In this document: positions 23,162 to 36,150 of the stretch, one piece after another
How the letters are laid out: every line of letters starts with the position of its first letter
How positions within the stretch are numbered: position 1 is the first letter of the stretch
Assembly: GCA_020205615.1 (NCBI GenBank)
Contig: CM035167.1
Coordinates: 140,940,568 to 141,004,567 of the forward strand
DNA length: 64,000 bases
Origin: Panax quinquefolius
Taxonomy: Eukaryota > Streptophyta > Magnoliopsida > Apiales > Araliaceae
Reading direction: 5' to 3'
The notes under the pieces: generated by a model
The model's database searches: none
The model's input: the letters and a program-made list of their open reading frames with translations, nothing else
What the model was told of the DNA's origin: nothing
Position numbers and translations under genes: made by a program

Positions 23162-24036
23162 TATTCATTAGTATCACGACCACAAATTATCCATGCACTA
23201 CTACCAAAGATAATGTGTATTCATTAAGTATCACGACCACAAATTATCCAAGCACTACTACCAAAGATAATTGTGTATTCATTAATATCACGACCACAAA
23301 TTATCCATGCACTACGTACAAAGATAATCGTGTATTTATTAGTATCACGACCACAAATTATCCATGCACTACTACCAAAGAGATAATTGTGTATTCATTA
23401 GTATCACGACCACAATTATCCATGCACTACTACCAAAGATAATCGTGTATTTATTAGATATCACGACCACAAATTATCCATGCACTACTACCAAAGATAA
23501 TTGTGTATTCATTAGTATCACGACCATAAATTATCCATGCACTACTACCAAAGATAATTGTGTATTCATTAATATCACGACCATAAATTATCCATGCACT
23601 ACTACCAAAGATAATTGTGTATTCATTAGTATCACGACCACAAATTATCCATGCACTACTACCAAAGATAATTGTGTATTCATTAGTATCACGACCACAA
23701 ATTATCCATACTACTACCAAAGATAATTGTGTATTCATTAAGTATCACGACCACAAATTTTCCATGCACTACTACCAAAGATAATTGTGTATTCATTAGA
23801 TATCACGACCAAAAATTATCCATGTACTACTACGGCCAAGATAATTGTGTATTCATTAGTATCACTACCACAAATTATCCATGCACTACTACCAAAGATA
23901 ATTGTGTATTCATTAAGTATCACGACCATAAATTATCCACGACTACTACCAAATAAAAGATAATTGTGTATTCATTAGTATCACGACCAAAAATTATCCA
24001 TGCACACTACTACCAAAGATAATTGTGTATTCAATT
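23162..24036 (-). repeat. 57-bp tandem array in B internal 1, about 15 units
   Basis: Fifteen copies by my count of a unit that on the plus strand contains 'tagtatcacgaccacaaatt', 'atccatgcactactaccaaa' and 'gataattgtgtattcat'. Because 57 is a multiple of three, several frames stay open across it, producing false ORFs of 19-residue periods. Variant units near the 24000 end occur in the same order as in B internal 2. Confidence 0.92.
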
Positions 24037-25739
24037 ACTGGTTATGATTATACCGAACAATCCCTCGGTCATAATCATACCAAGTCCATCTACGCACCAC
24101 AGCCACAAATGACTTTCAACATAATATATAAGCATTTGAGGATAATGATATAAAGAATCAATCAAATGAGATAAAGGATAAATATTAAACATTTATAATA
24201 TAATTTATCCAGGATTCAAGAATATCCCCATGTTATCAATCACTTAATAATCTCATAATCTAATATCATTAATATTATAACAATATTTTAATCACTTCTT
24301 AAATTTATAAACAATTTATCTTAATTGTTTACGCTTTACCATATAATGCATTTAATCATTCAAAATGCCATACTCATAAGATATCATCACCAATTATCAA
24401 ATCTCTCAAAAATATGCATATACTCTATATAGGATTCTTTAGCCATAAAATTCTATTTTCAACTTTGTTACTTCACATAACATATTTAACTCATATGTTC
24501 ATAACTAAACTATTTTCATGAAAATACCAAATCAGTCCCAAAAATATTTCTTTTCTGGGATTTAGCATAATATAATCCCATAATGAAATATATATTTTCG
24601 AATTTTAAAATTCATTTACTATTTTTCAAAATCAATTTCTAATTAATTCCTTAAGAAATTAGCTACCGAAAGTTTAACTCCAAAAATTCCCAAATCTTGG
24701 CAGGACCTTACACATGTTAACGTGAGCCTCCAGTTTAAATTTCATGGTCATCGGAGTTATAGAACTCAGGTTATAGCATTTTAAATCGGAAAAACCTAAA
24801 TATTGAAATAGTCATAACTTGCTCATTTTAAGTCAGAATGAGCTCATTTTTGGACAGGAGGTACTTTATACCATATACTTTCATGTCCCAATAGGCCAGA
24901 ATTTTTCTCATAATTTAAGTGGCCGAAACAGTCCCTTAAAGTTTCTGGGCAGTAGCATTTTTGAAATTTACAACTTTGGCCTCCTTTGCTAAAATCAGTC
25001 CACACAAAAATCTACAACACCTTTTCCAGTAATTCCACTTGGATTAGTTAGGTAACTCATAGATCTATCTCTAGGACTTGACCACATTCAAAAATTCAAA
25101 ATATAATAAGAGATATGGTCAATTGAATTTCATGTTACGTTTTTCACCAAAATTTGATTTTCAACTCTTTGTGATTTCTAAGAAACTTTCATGTTTTCAC
25201 ATACTAACCAACATAACTCATCATAAAACTTACTAATACTTCATATACCCATGATTTTCATCAGTCCTATGCTTTTATTATGACTTTCATCATAAACCAC
25301 GTAAAACTGCATCATTTTAGTTGAAGAATTATTTGAGGGTTTAAGAAATGGGTTTTATCTTTGGGGTCAATACAAAATTCGATTTCACGCCTAAGTAGGC
25401 TAAGAAGTCTTCAAGAATACGCCAAGAAATTTATTAATAATAGAAATATCATTCAAAATCGTGACTCTCATCCAAGACTTGGATAAGACGTCACATTGAT
25501 ACCAACCGTGACTTCTATCCCTTAACCTAGATAGCATCTCACAATGATACCTATAAACTTGCCATCTTCATTCACGATGTCGCCTCTGAGAAAAGTCCGC
25601 GGCGGTGCATTCCACACAAGGAAGTCGACAACGAAAGGTTCGGGGCTCTTTACTTATGGCTTGATATCACAGTGATTAACTTTAGGATTTGGTTACTTTG
25701 AATTCGTATAACAGGTTGGTTAGGAATATGAAAGCTAAC

Positions 25740-26000
25740 AACCTTAAAAAAAGAATAATGAGTAGTTAATCAATCGTTTTCAAAAATTACCTCAAAGGCA
25801 AGTATTTTCAAAGAGATAAGATCGACAGGTAACGTGAAAGTGTTTATTTGAAACAACAAGATTAATAAACAGTGGAGGTAACGAAGGTTCCTACTAACGA
25901 AGTTTCAACCAATAAGTCAAAGTTTAACTTCTTTGGAATCAAATTTAAACGTTGAACACAACTAGGTGAAATAAAAGAGTGGGTAGAACTTGTATTGAAT
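25740..26000 (-). pseudogene. Element B1 aspartic protease remnant
   Basis: On the minus strand, fragments corresponding to the protease region remain: the 'agttctacccactcttttat' segment near 25975-25995 aligns with element A's SSIHSF-encoding bases at 2010-2030. Near 25790-25830 an LPVDLISLKI-like segment corresponds to the LIPLEIFAFDVI stretch of related Pol proteins. Several frame changes separate them, and no complete catalytic triad is readable. Confidence 0.55.
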
Positions 26001-26078
26001 AAAGTATAGACTTAGCATTAATTTATAATTAACTTACCCGTAATAACTTCGTTTCGTTTCTCGATTTAAACGCCTCGC

Positions 26079-26808
26079 TTAAATTATCGAGTTTGACTTT
26101 ACTATAGGGTACATTCCACCCTTAAGTGCTTCTTCACATTCCTGATCCATGATTTGAATCATTATTCTCCGATCCATATCGAATTCGGGTTGACCGCTAT
26201 GCATTGTGGTAATTCGAATTCGATGTTGGGTTCTCAATTCTTGTCCAAAAGCAAAGTCCATTTCATCTATTTTGGCTTTATTGGATCGGACGTCTTTTTT
26301 TCTACACTATCAACGTTGTGCGGCTTTTACCCATGCATCGCCTATTCTCCTTCGTTCGAGCTTGTTTCTTCTTTTTAAATTTGATCTTTGATTTTTAAAT
26401 TCTCGATTCCAACTTTAATATCTTACACACCGCCAAAGCGTGATTTTGTTCGAGCATCACATATCGGGTAACCCAATTTTGAATTGTTGTATCCCTTTGT
26501 TCCACTAATCGCTTGCCGTTCTTCAACTCGTTCTCTTCTAGCTCACGAACACGATTTTGTAATTCTAAGTTTTGATCATAAATTTCTTCTAACCAATTCT
26601 CCTCGTGTTCCTCTTCTTCCTCTTCTTCCTCACTCTCATTTGCTACCTCCGCAAGAACTAGCTCGGGTGCAACAATTAGTTCTTCATTCACTACGTGGAT
26701 ATCTCTAATTTGTTCTCGTCCCATTAACGACGCATTAACTCGATTAGTGATTAAAGGTGTCACAACTGGTCACATTCACATCCATTGTGAATATTTTCAA
26801 TTTGCCAT
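26079..26808 (-). pseudogene. Element B1 gag-like N-terminal remnant with acidic coiled coil
   Basis: Open segments at 26395-26763 and 26079-26261 follow an ATG at 26808. The first encodes a run of nine glutamates broken by His, followed by a heptad-like stretch (DQNLELQNRVRELEENE) typical of a coiled coil. No capsid core or CCHC zinc knuckle like that of element A is visible. Element C's 5' region (58860-59100) carries a related ELQNRIHELEE stretch, linking B and C. Product would be a Gag-related protein if intact. Confidence 0.6.
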
Positions 26809-26976
26809 TTCAAACACCGCCACAACATAAGGGTTAATTAATATATCAAATATTATCTATATACCGACCGACCAATTAAATAACAAATAAACTTAGGTAG
26901 GTCATACTAGCGAAGGAATTTCCGTCTCTCCCTCCTAGTTCTTATCTCGCATCTTAGCTGAGGATCATATCCCTAA

Positions 26977-26989
26977 GCTCGATACCAAC
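26977..26989 (-). other. Element B1 primer-binding site
   Basis: Read on the minus strand it is GTTGGTATCGAGC, next to the LTR end. Compared with the intact GTTGGTATCAGAGC at 33703-33716 it lacks the A of the CAG triplet. Confidence 0.8.
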
Positions 26990-29456
26990 CGTGACGCCCC
27001 CAAAATTAGGGTATACGCCACCCATCTTGGGTCGCCACTTACATGGTACATAAATTCAAATACAACTTATTAACCTAACTGTCGTGGTACAATACGACAT
27101 AAACCGTGAGTTTGAATACAAATATTGTCTACTAGATATTATACAAACTCAAAAGGAGTCCTCATTACAACTATTATCACACTATTTCACGAATAGTGAG
27201 GACTACTAATGCTATCCTCTCGGACCATTACTCCGCTCCCCGACTTCGTCAAATTTATGTTCTCATCATTTCTCAAGAGAACAAAGTGAAAAGAAAGGGT
27301 GAGCTCAACTAGCCCAAGAAGAAATATTATGACTAAGATAATGCGTAATAAATTATCATTAGCCTTCTTCAAACAATGTTAAACCGATAAAATACAATAG
27401 ACAAACCGGTTTAATCTGCAAATGAATATGCAATCCATTAAAAGAGTCAAGTAGAGAATAAAATCTACTATCTTTTAGGTTTTAAAAGGTTTTCATCAAT
27501 TTTTATCACGAGACTCAAATTTTAATAAATAAACCACCACATCTAATCATCCCCCGCACTACACGGCCAAGGATTTTCATCAAATTATCAATGGTCATGA
27601 CTATACCGAATCACCCCCGGTCATAATCATACCAAAAACTATCCATCATCGCATTACAAGCCACCGAGGACTTTTGTCACATCATTTATATCAAGTCATG
27701 ATTATACCGAATGATCCTCGGTCATAATCATACTAAGTTCATCTATGCACGTAAGCCAAAGATAACATAATATAACATGAGGATGATGACAATGACATAG
27801 TAATTCAATAAAACAAGTTCAAGAATTATTTAATCCATGAATTATTAACGCCCAAATTGTCAACATGATCATTGTTTTCAGAGAGTAAAATTCAAGAATG
27901 ATCGGAAGAATATTTCCATGAAAAGATATCTTTGGATGAAACGCAAATATCAAGGATATTCTACTAATTTCATGGAGTATATAAGTCAAAGTTTTAACCA
28001 ACCTGGGTATAATAAAGAATGGAATAACAAAAGAAATCACCATGCATGCGCGCAGATTGCAGACAGACAAAGTTATTCCAATGTAATAATAATAACGGAA
28101 CCAGTCGTGAAATTCACAACCGATGGGATGTTCCAATGAGAATAATAAAGATGGAACCGAGATCCGTGTAAAACACACAGATAGGATATTCCAACAGAAT
28201 GATAAAGAAGCGGAACCAGTCCGGTGTAAAAAACACATGCATGTGATGTTCCAATGTAATAATAAAAAGCGGAACCAGTCCGTGTAAAAACACATGCATG
28301 AGGATGTTCCAATGTAATAATAGAAGAATGTCACCAAGTATAGGGTAAATCACAGATACAAAAGTTATTCCAATGTAATAATAAGCAATGGAATAACATA
28401 AGGATTTCACCAAGTATAGGTACGCCAGTATACAAAGTTATGTATAGGGTATGCCACTTTTACAAAAGTTATTCCAATGTAATAATAATGAATGGAATAA
28501 TGTAAGTTCTCTTCAAGAAGAAAAGAATAACACTTCTTACGGTACAACAAATAATATCCCTTACCGTGAAAAAGAACTGAATATAGAAGTAGTGAAGTAG
28601 TAGTAGAATACTCTTCTTCTTTCTATAATTTTCTCTATAGCTTCTTTCTATAATTTCTCTCTAGAGTTTCAATGAATTCGTAAGAAAATAATGAAGGAAT
28701 GAGCTTCTATTTATAGGAAAATGGAATGCATAAGAATTAATCCATGAACGGTCCAGATTGATTTACTTTAATCGACGGTCCATATTTAAAGAAAAATCTT
28801 TTAAATAAAATATAATATATTCTATTTATATAAAAACATTTTACTATGCAAACACTATGCAATACTATGCAAAACACTATGCAAAATACTACGCAACACT
28901 ATGCATAATAAAATATAATATATTCTATTTATGTAATAACTTTAATAAAGTATTCTATTTTATATAAAAGATGTTTCGCTTTTATTACGTTAATAATATG
29001 AATAAAACAAAACGTCATTATCGCTTATAATAATTCATATTATTAATCGATAATAATGGAATCAAACCGAGTGACTTCTCACATAAGCATCAATAATCAA
29101 TACCGGTGCTACTATGCAACCACACACACGATTATTGTATTTTTTACTACCGAAGTAGTTCAACAAAGATCAACAGTAAAACTTCCGCCGTTATTTCAAT
29201 AAAATATTTTTTGTCGTTTTCTCAATCCGACAATAATTACATTGTTGGGGTCCACCAATGATTGAGTTATTGCAACGAATATTCCTCGCTAAACCGAATA
29301 TTCCCCGACCAATCGAATATAATATAACCACTTGCATACTTTGCAAAATTTATAAATACTACCCACAACTATAATATTATCTCAAATTCACACCATAATA
29401 TTAAAAATTATTTTGACAAAATTTAAATCTTTATTGATAAAATTTGGGGTCTCACA
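26990..29456 (-). mobile_element. Element B LTR 2 (shared middle LTR)
   Basis: This LTR serves both neighbours: its minus-strand start (29456) follows the polypurine tract of internal 2, and its end (26990) precedes the primer-binding site of internal 1. No target duplication separates it from either. The first base of the plus-strand end reads C instead of T (CGTGACG). Confidence 0.9.
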
Positions 29457-29899
29457 ATCTCCCCTCCTTATGGAATTTCGCCCCTCGAAATTAGTGGTAC
29501 GATGACGGTATGATAAAGAGATGAGGATACATTGAATACCTTTATCGTTTAAAAATATTAAATTCATCTTTGAAATCGCCAAAGCTATTCATTAACAATT
29601 CATCTTTGCACTACAAAGTGCTAAAGATATACAATCGTAAAACCAATAATGCCGAGAGGCGCACTTAATAGTATCACGACCACGAATTATCCATGCACCA
29701 TCGCCAAGGATATTCGTGTTTTCAATTACTACCATGATTATACCGAATAATCCTTGGTCATAATCATACCAAGTCTATCAATGCACTACTACCAAAGATG
29801 ACTTTTACCACATCCAGAATTAATATTTCATTCTTTGAGACTCATTTCAATAATTAATCCATATCATCGAATCATCCCCGCACTACGGGCCAAGGATAT

Positions 29900-30760
29900 T
29901 CATTAGTATCACGACCACAAATTATCCATGCACTACTACCAAAGATAATTGTGTATTCATTAAGATCACGACCACAAATTATCCAAGCACTACTACCAAA
30001 GATAATTGTGTATTCATTAGTATCACGACCACAAATTATCCAAGCACTACTACCAAAGATAATTGTGTATTCATTAGTATCACGACCACAAATTATCCAT
30101 GCACTACTACCAAAGATAATCGTGTATTTATTAAGTATCACGACCACAAATTATCCATGCACTACTACCAAAGATAACTCGTGTATTCATTAGTATCACG
30201 ACCATAATTATCCATGCACTACTACCAAAGATAATCGTGTATTTATTAGTATCACGACCACAAATTATCCATGCACTACGGCCAAAGATAATCGTGTATT
30301 CTTTAGTATCACGCACCACAAATTATCCATGCACTACTACCAAAGATAATTGTGTATTCATTAATATCACGACCACAAATTATCCATACTACTACTACCA
30401 AAGATAATTGTGTATTCATTAGTATCACGACCACAAATTATCCATGCACTACTACCAAAGATAATTGTGTATTCATTAATATCACGACCACAAATTATCC
30501 ATGCACTACTACCAAAGATAATTGTGTATTCATTAGTATCACGACCAAAAATTATCCATGCACTACTACCAAAGATAATTGTGTATTCATTAGTATCACT
30601 ACCACAAATTATCCATGCACTACTACCAAAAGATAATTGTGTATTCATTAGTATCACGACCACAAATTATCCATGCACTACTACCAAAGATAATTGTGTA
30701 TTCATTAGTATCACGACCAAAAATTATCCATGCACTACTACCAAAGATAATTGTGTATTC
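29900..30760 (-). repeat. 57-bp tandem array in B internal 2, about 15 units
   Basis: Same unit and same count as the array at 23162. In both arrays the last four units from the high-coordinate end show the same series of variants: an aaaaatt type last, a tcactacc type third from last, and an aaaaatt type fourth from last. Confidence 0.92.
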
Positions 30761-32469
30761 AATTACGGTTATGATTATACCTAACAATCCTCGGTCATAA
30801 TCATACCAAGTCCATCTATGCACTACAAAGCCATGTAGATGACTTTCAACATAATATAAGCATGAGGATAATGATATAAAGAATCAATCAAATGAGATAA
30901 AGGATAAATATTAAACATTTATAATATAATTTATCCAGATTCAAGAATATCCCCATGTTATCAATCACTTAATAATCTCATAATCTAATATCATTAATAT
31001 TATAACAATATTTTAATCACTTCTTAAATTTATAAATAATTTATCTTAATTGTTTACGCTTTTACCATATAATGCATTTAATCATTCAAAATGCCATACT
31101 CATAAGATATCATCACCAATTATCAAATCTCTCAAAAAAATATGCATATACTCTATATAGGATTCTTTAGCCATAAAATTCTATTTTCAACTTTGTTACT
31201 TCACATAACATATTTAACTCATATGTTCATAACTAAACTATTTTCATGAAAAATACCAAATCAGTCCCAAAAATATTTCTTTTCTGGGATTTAGCATAAT
31301 ATAATCCCATAATGAAAATATATTTTTCCCGGAATTTTTAAAATTCATTTACTATTTTTCAAAAATCAATTTCTAATTAATTCCTTAAGAAATTAGCTAC
31401 CTCAAGTTTAACTCCAAAATTCCCAAATCTTGGCAGGACCTTACACATGTTAACGTGAGCCTCCAGTTTTAAATTTCATGGTCATCTGAGTTATAGAACT
31501 CCGGTTATAGCATTTTTCATTTCGGAAAAACCTAAATATTGAAATAGTCATAACTTGCTCATTTTAAGTCAGAATGAGCTCATTTTTGGACAGGAGGTAC
31601 TTTATACCATATACTTTCATGTCCCAATAGGCCAGAATTTTTCTCATAATTTAAGTGGCCGAAACAGTCCCTTAAAGTTTCTGGGCAGTAGCATTTTTGA
31701 AATTTACAACTTTGGCCTCCTTTGCTAAAAAATCAGTCCACACAAAAATCTACAACACCTTTTCCAGTAATTCCACTTGGATTAGTTAGGTAACTCATAG
31801 ATCTATCTCTAGGACTTGACCACATCAAAAATTCAAAATATAATAAGAGATATGGTCAATTGAATTTCATGTTACGTTTTTCACCAAAATTTGATTTTCA
31901 ACTCTTTGTGATTTCTAAGAAACTTTCATGTTTTCACATACTAACCAACATAACTCATCATAAAACTTACTAATACTTCATATACCCATGATTTTCATCA
32001 GTCCTATGCTTTTATTATGACTTTCATCATAAACCACGTAAACTGTTCATTTTAGTTGAAGAATTATTTGAGGGTTTAAGAAATGGGTTTTATCTTTGGG
32101 GTCAATACAAAATTCGATTTCACGCCTAAGTAGGCTAAGAAGTCTTCAAGAATACGCCCAGAAATTTATTAATAATAGAAATATCATTCAAAATCGTGAC
32201 TCTCATCCAAGACTTGGATAAGACGTCACATTGATACCAATGTGACTTCTATCCCTTAACCTAGATAAGATCTCACAATGATACCTATAAACTTGCCATC
32301 TTCATTCACGATGTCGCCTCTACGTAAAGTCCGGCTTCTGCATTCCACACAAGGAAGTCGACAACGAAAGGTTCGGGGCTCTTTACTTATGGCTTGATAT
32401 CACAAAATGATTAACTTTAGGATTTGGTTACTTTGAATTCAGATAAAAGTTGGTTAGAAATATGAAAGC

Positions 32470-33532
32470 TAACAACCTTACAAAAAGAATAATGAGTAGT
32501 TAATCAATCGTTTTCAAAAATTACCTCAAAGGCAAGTATTTTCAAAGAGATAAGATCGACAGGTAACGTGAAAGTGTTTATTTGAAACAACAAGATTAAT
32601 AAACAGTGGAGGTAACGAAGGTTCCTACTAACGAAGTTTCAACCAATAAGTCAAAGTTTAACTTCTTTGGAATCAAATTTAAACGTTGAACACAACTAGG
32701 TGAAATAAAAGAGTGGGTAGAACTTGTATTGAATAAAGTATAGACTTCGCGATTAATTTATAATTAACTTACCCGTAATAACTTCGTTCGGGTTTTTCTA
32801 AATAAACGCTCTCGCTTAAATTATCGAAGTTTGACTTTACTATAGGTACATTCCACCCTTAAGTGCTTCTTCACATTCTCGATCCATGATTTGAATCATT
32901 ATTCTCGATCCATATCGAATTCGGGTTGACCGCTATGCATGTGGTAATTCGAATTCGATGTTGGGTTCTCTCCAATTGTTGTCCAAAAGCAAAGTCCATT
33001 TCATCTATTTTGGCTTTATTGGATCGGACGCCTTTTTCACACTATCAACGCACATGCGCCTTTTTACCCATGCATCGCCTATTCTCCTTCGATTCATTGT
33101 TTTTTCTTCTTTAATGATCTTTGATTTTTAAATTCTCGATTCCAACTTTAATATCTTACACCCCGCCAAAGCGTGATTTTGTTCGAGCATCACATATCGG
33201 GTAACCCAATTTTGAATTGTTGTATCCCTTTGTTCCACGAATCGCTTTGCCGTTCTTCAACTCGTTCTTCTAGTTCACGAACACGATTTTGTAATTCTAA
33301 GTTTTGATCATAAATTTCTTCTAACCAATTCTCCTCGTGTTCCTCTTCTTCCTCTTCTTCTCCTCACTCTCACCGCTACCTCGCAACTAGCTCTGGGTGC
33401 AACAATTAGTTCTTCATTCACTACGTGGATATCTCTAATTTGTTCTCGTCGATAATCGCATTAACCTCGATTAGTGATTAAAGGTGTCACAACGGTCACA
33501 TTCACTCCATTGTGAATATTTTCAGCTGCCAT
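32470..33532 (-). pseudogene. Element B2 gag-like and protease remnants
   Basis: An ATG at 33532 opens MAAENIHNGVNV and continues toward the acidic and coiled-coil stretch (about 33290-33370), which is frameshifted here where B1 is open. The protease-like remnant at 32470-32730 mirrors 25740-26000. Comparing B1 and B2 shows each is broken at different places, so their common source was more intact than either. Confidence 0.55.
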
Positions 33533-33702
33533 TTCCAAACACTGCGACAACATAAGGGTTAATTAATATATCAAATATTATCCCTATACTCTGACCGACC
33601 AATTAAATAACAAATAAACTTAGGTAGGTCATACTAGCGAAGGAATTTCCGCCTCCCCTCCTAGTTCTTATCTCGCATCTTAGCCAGGGATCATATCCCT
33701 AA

Positions 33703-33716
33703 GCTCTGATACCAAC
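33703..33716 (-). other. Element B2 primer-binding site (intact)
   Basis: On the minus strand it reads GTTGGTATCAGAGC directly after the LTR end at 33717, matching the plant initiator tRNA-Met PBS. It is the least altered of the four PBS copies in the window. Confidence 0.9.
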
Positions 33717-36145
33717 TGTGACGCCCCCAAAATTAGGTATACGTCACCCATCTTGGGTCGCCACTTACATGGTACATAAATTCAAATACAACTTATTAAC
33801 CTAATCGCGTGTGGTAATACGACATAAACCGTGAGTTTGAATACAAATATTGTCTACTAGATATTATACAAACTCAAAAAGAGTCCTCATTACAACTATT
33901 ATCACACTATTTCACGTAATAGTGAGGACTACTAATGCTATCCTCCGGACCATTACTCCGCTCTCGACTCGTCTCCAAGCCTATGTTCTCATTTCCCAAG
34001 AGAAAAGGTGAAAGAAAAGGGTGAGCTCAACTAGCCCAGTAAGAAATATTATGACTAAGATAATGCAGAATAAATTATCATTAGCCTTCAACAATGTTAA
34101 ACTGATAAAATACAATAGACAACCAGTTTAACTGCAGCAGAATATGCAATCCATTAAAAGAGTCAAGTAGAGAATAAAATCTACTATCTTTTAGGTTTTA
34201 AAAGGTTTTCATCAATTTTTATCGCTGAGACTCAGCTTAATAAATAAACCACCACATCTAATCATCCCCGCATACCACGGCCAAGGATTTTCATCAAATT
34301 ATCAATGGTCACGACTATACCGAATCACCCCGGTCATAATCATACCAAAAACTATCCATCAACGTGCATTACAGCCATCGAGGACTTTTGTCACATCATT
34401 TATATCAAGTCATGATTATACCGAATGATCCTCGGTCATAATCATACTAAGTTCATCTATGCACGTAAGCCAAAGATAACATAATATAACATGAGGATGA
34501 TGACAATGACATAGTAATTCAATAAAACAAGTTCAAGAATTATTTAATCCATGAATTATTAACGCCCAAATTGTCAACACGATCATCGTTTAGTAGAGTA
34601 AAATTCAAGAATGATCGGAAGAATATTTCCATGAAAAAGATATGGATGAAACGCAAATATCAAGGATATTCTACTAATTTCATGGAGTATAGAAGTCAAA
34701 GTTTTAACCAACCGGTATAATAAAGAATGGAATAACAAAAGAAATCACCACGCATGCAGATTGCAGATGTACAAAAAGTTATTCCAATGTAATAATAATA
34801 ACGGAACCAGTCGTGTGAAATTCACACCAAGCTGGGATGTTCCAATGTAATAATAAAGATGGAACCGGATCCGGTGTAAAAACACACGATAGGATATTCC
34901 AACAGAATGATAAAAAGACGGAACCAGTCCTGTAAAACACATGCATGTGATGTTCCAACAGAATAATAAAACGGAACCAGTCCTGTAAAACACATGCATG
35001 TGATGTTCCAATGTAATAATAGAAGAATGTCACCAAGTATAGGTAAATCACAGATACAAAAGTTATTCCAATGTAATAATAAGCAATGGAATAACATAAG
35101 GATTTCACCAAGTATAGGTATCTGCCGTGATACAAAGTTATGATATAGGGTATGCCACTTTTTAAAAGTTATTCCAATGTAATAATAATGAATGGAATAA
35201 TGTGAAGTTCTTCAAGAAGAAAGAATAACACCTCTCAAGGTACAACAAATAATATCCCTTACCGTAAAAAGAACCTAATATAGAAGTAGTGAAGTAGCGT
35301 AATACTCTTCTTCTTTCTATAATTTTCTCTATAGCTTCTTTCTATAATTTCTCTCTAGAGTTCAATGAATTGTAAGAAAATAATGAAGGAACGAGCTTCT
35401 ATTTATAGGAAAATGGAATGCATAAGAATTAATCCATGAACTATTCAGATTGATTTACTTTTAATCTGACTATCCATATTTAAAGAAAAATCTTTTAAAT
35501 AAAATATAATATATTCTATTTATATAAAAACATTTTACTATGCAAACAAAATACTATGCAAAACTACGCAAAAAACACTACGCAACACTATGCATAATAA
35601 AATATAATATATTCTATTTATGTAATAACTTTAATAAAGTATTCTATTTTATATAAAGATGTTTCGCTTTTATTACGTTAATAATACTGAATAAAACAAA
35701 ACGTCATTATCGCTTATAATAATTCATATTATTAATCGATAATAATGGAATCAAACCGAGTGACTTCTCACATAAAGCATCAATAATCAATACCGTGGCT
35801 ACTATGCAACCACGACGTATTATTGTACTTTTACTACCGAAAGTAGTTCAACAAAGATCAACCAGTAAAACTTCCGCCGTTATTTCAATAAAATATTTTT
35901 GTCGCTTTTCAATCCGACAATAATTACATTGTGGGGTCCACCAATGATTGAGTAGTTTGCATTTAATATTCCTCGCTAAAACCGAATATTCCCCACCAAT
36001 CGAATATAATATAACCACTGTGCATACTTTGCAAAATTTATAAATACTACCCACAACTATAATATTATCTTAAATTCACACCATAATATTAAAAAATTAT
36101 TTTGACAAAATTTAAATCTTTATTGATAAAATCTGGGGTCTCACA
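33717..36145 (-). mobile_element. Element B LTR 3 (5'-most on the minus strand)
   Basis: This is the 5' LTR of the array, starting TGTGAGACC at 36145 on the minus strand and preceded there by the CGAAA duplication. It carries the same TATA, TTATTCCA and ATGATTAT modules as the other LTRs. Confidence 0.9.
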
Positions 36146-36150
36146 CGAAA
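36146..36150. repeat. Target-site duplication, right copy (CGAAA)
   Basis: Exact repeat of 20265-20269, immediately beyond the terminal CA of the last LTR. Confidence 0.9.

Larger units (their letters stand above)
22730..26989 (-). mobile_element. Element B internal region 1
   Basis: Runs from the primer-binding site at its 26989 end to the polypurine tract (complement of atctcctcctt) at its 22730 end. It is 4260 bp, the same length as the second internal region. Only gag-like and protease remnants are coding-like, in about the first 1.3 kb; the other 3 kb is non-coding tail and satellite. Confidence 0.88.
29457..33716 (-). mobile_element. Element B internal region 2
   Basis: A near-copy of internal region 1, identical in length at 4260 bp. 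Segments free of CNG and CG sites match almost perfectly. Differences are mainly single-base indels in homopolymers and changes at CAG/CTG/CCG. Confidence 0.88.
20270..36145 (-). mobile_element. Element B: LTR-internal-LTR-internal-LTR retrotransposon array
   Basis: Three LTRs (20270-22729, 26990-29456, 33717-36145) alternate with two internal regions of 4260 bp each, all on the minus strand. The outer ends carry one perfect CGAAA duplication, and there is no duplication around the middle LTR. So one insertion expanded in place, most simply by unequal recombination between LTRs. The internal regions carry a primer-binding site, gag-like and protease remnants and a 57-bp satellite, but no reverse transcriptase or integrase. 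The family is the same as element A but with a different gag-like 5' region. It is non-autonomous. Confidence 0.9.

Noticed and set aside
23162..24036. Long open frames on both strands made of 19-residue repeats (TTTNYPCTTTKDN-type and reverse GRDTNEYTIIFG-type)
   Set aside because: They arise because the repeat unit is 57 bp, a multiple of three. Frames are open on both strands at once, unit indels shift them, and there is no start context or neighbouring coding signal. The same applies to 29872-30823.
23162..24036. CRISPR-like array of direct repeats
   Set aside because: The repeats are contiguous with no unique spacers, and the DNA is from a plant nucleus. It is a retroelement satellite.
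20270..36145. Methylation-driven C-to-T mutation as the cause of copy differences
   Set aside because: Many differences are A or T to C or G within CNG triplets, or one-base losses, which deamination does not make. Some true C-to-T changes may also exist.
20270..36145. Autonomous retrotransposon with a complete pol in element B
   Set aside because: The internal regions are only 4260 bp and no RT catalytic site, RNase H or integrase segment was seen on either strand.
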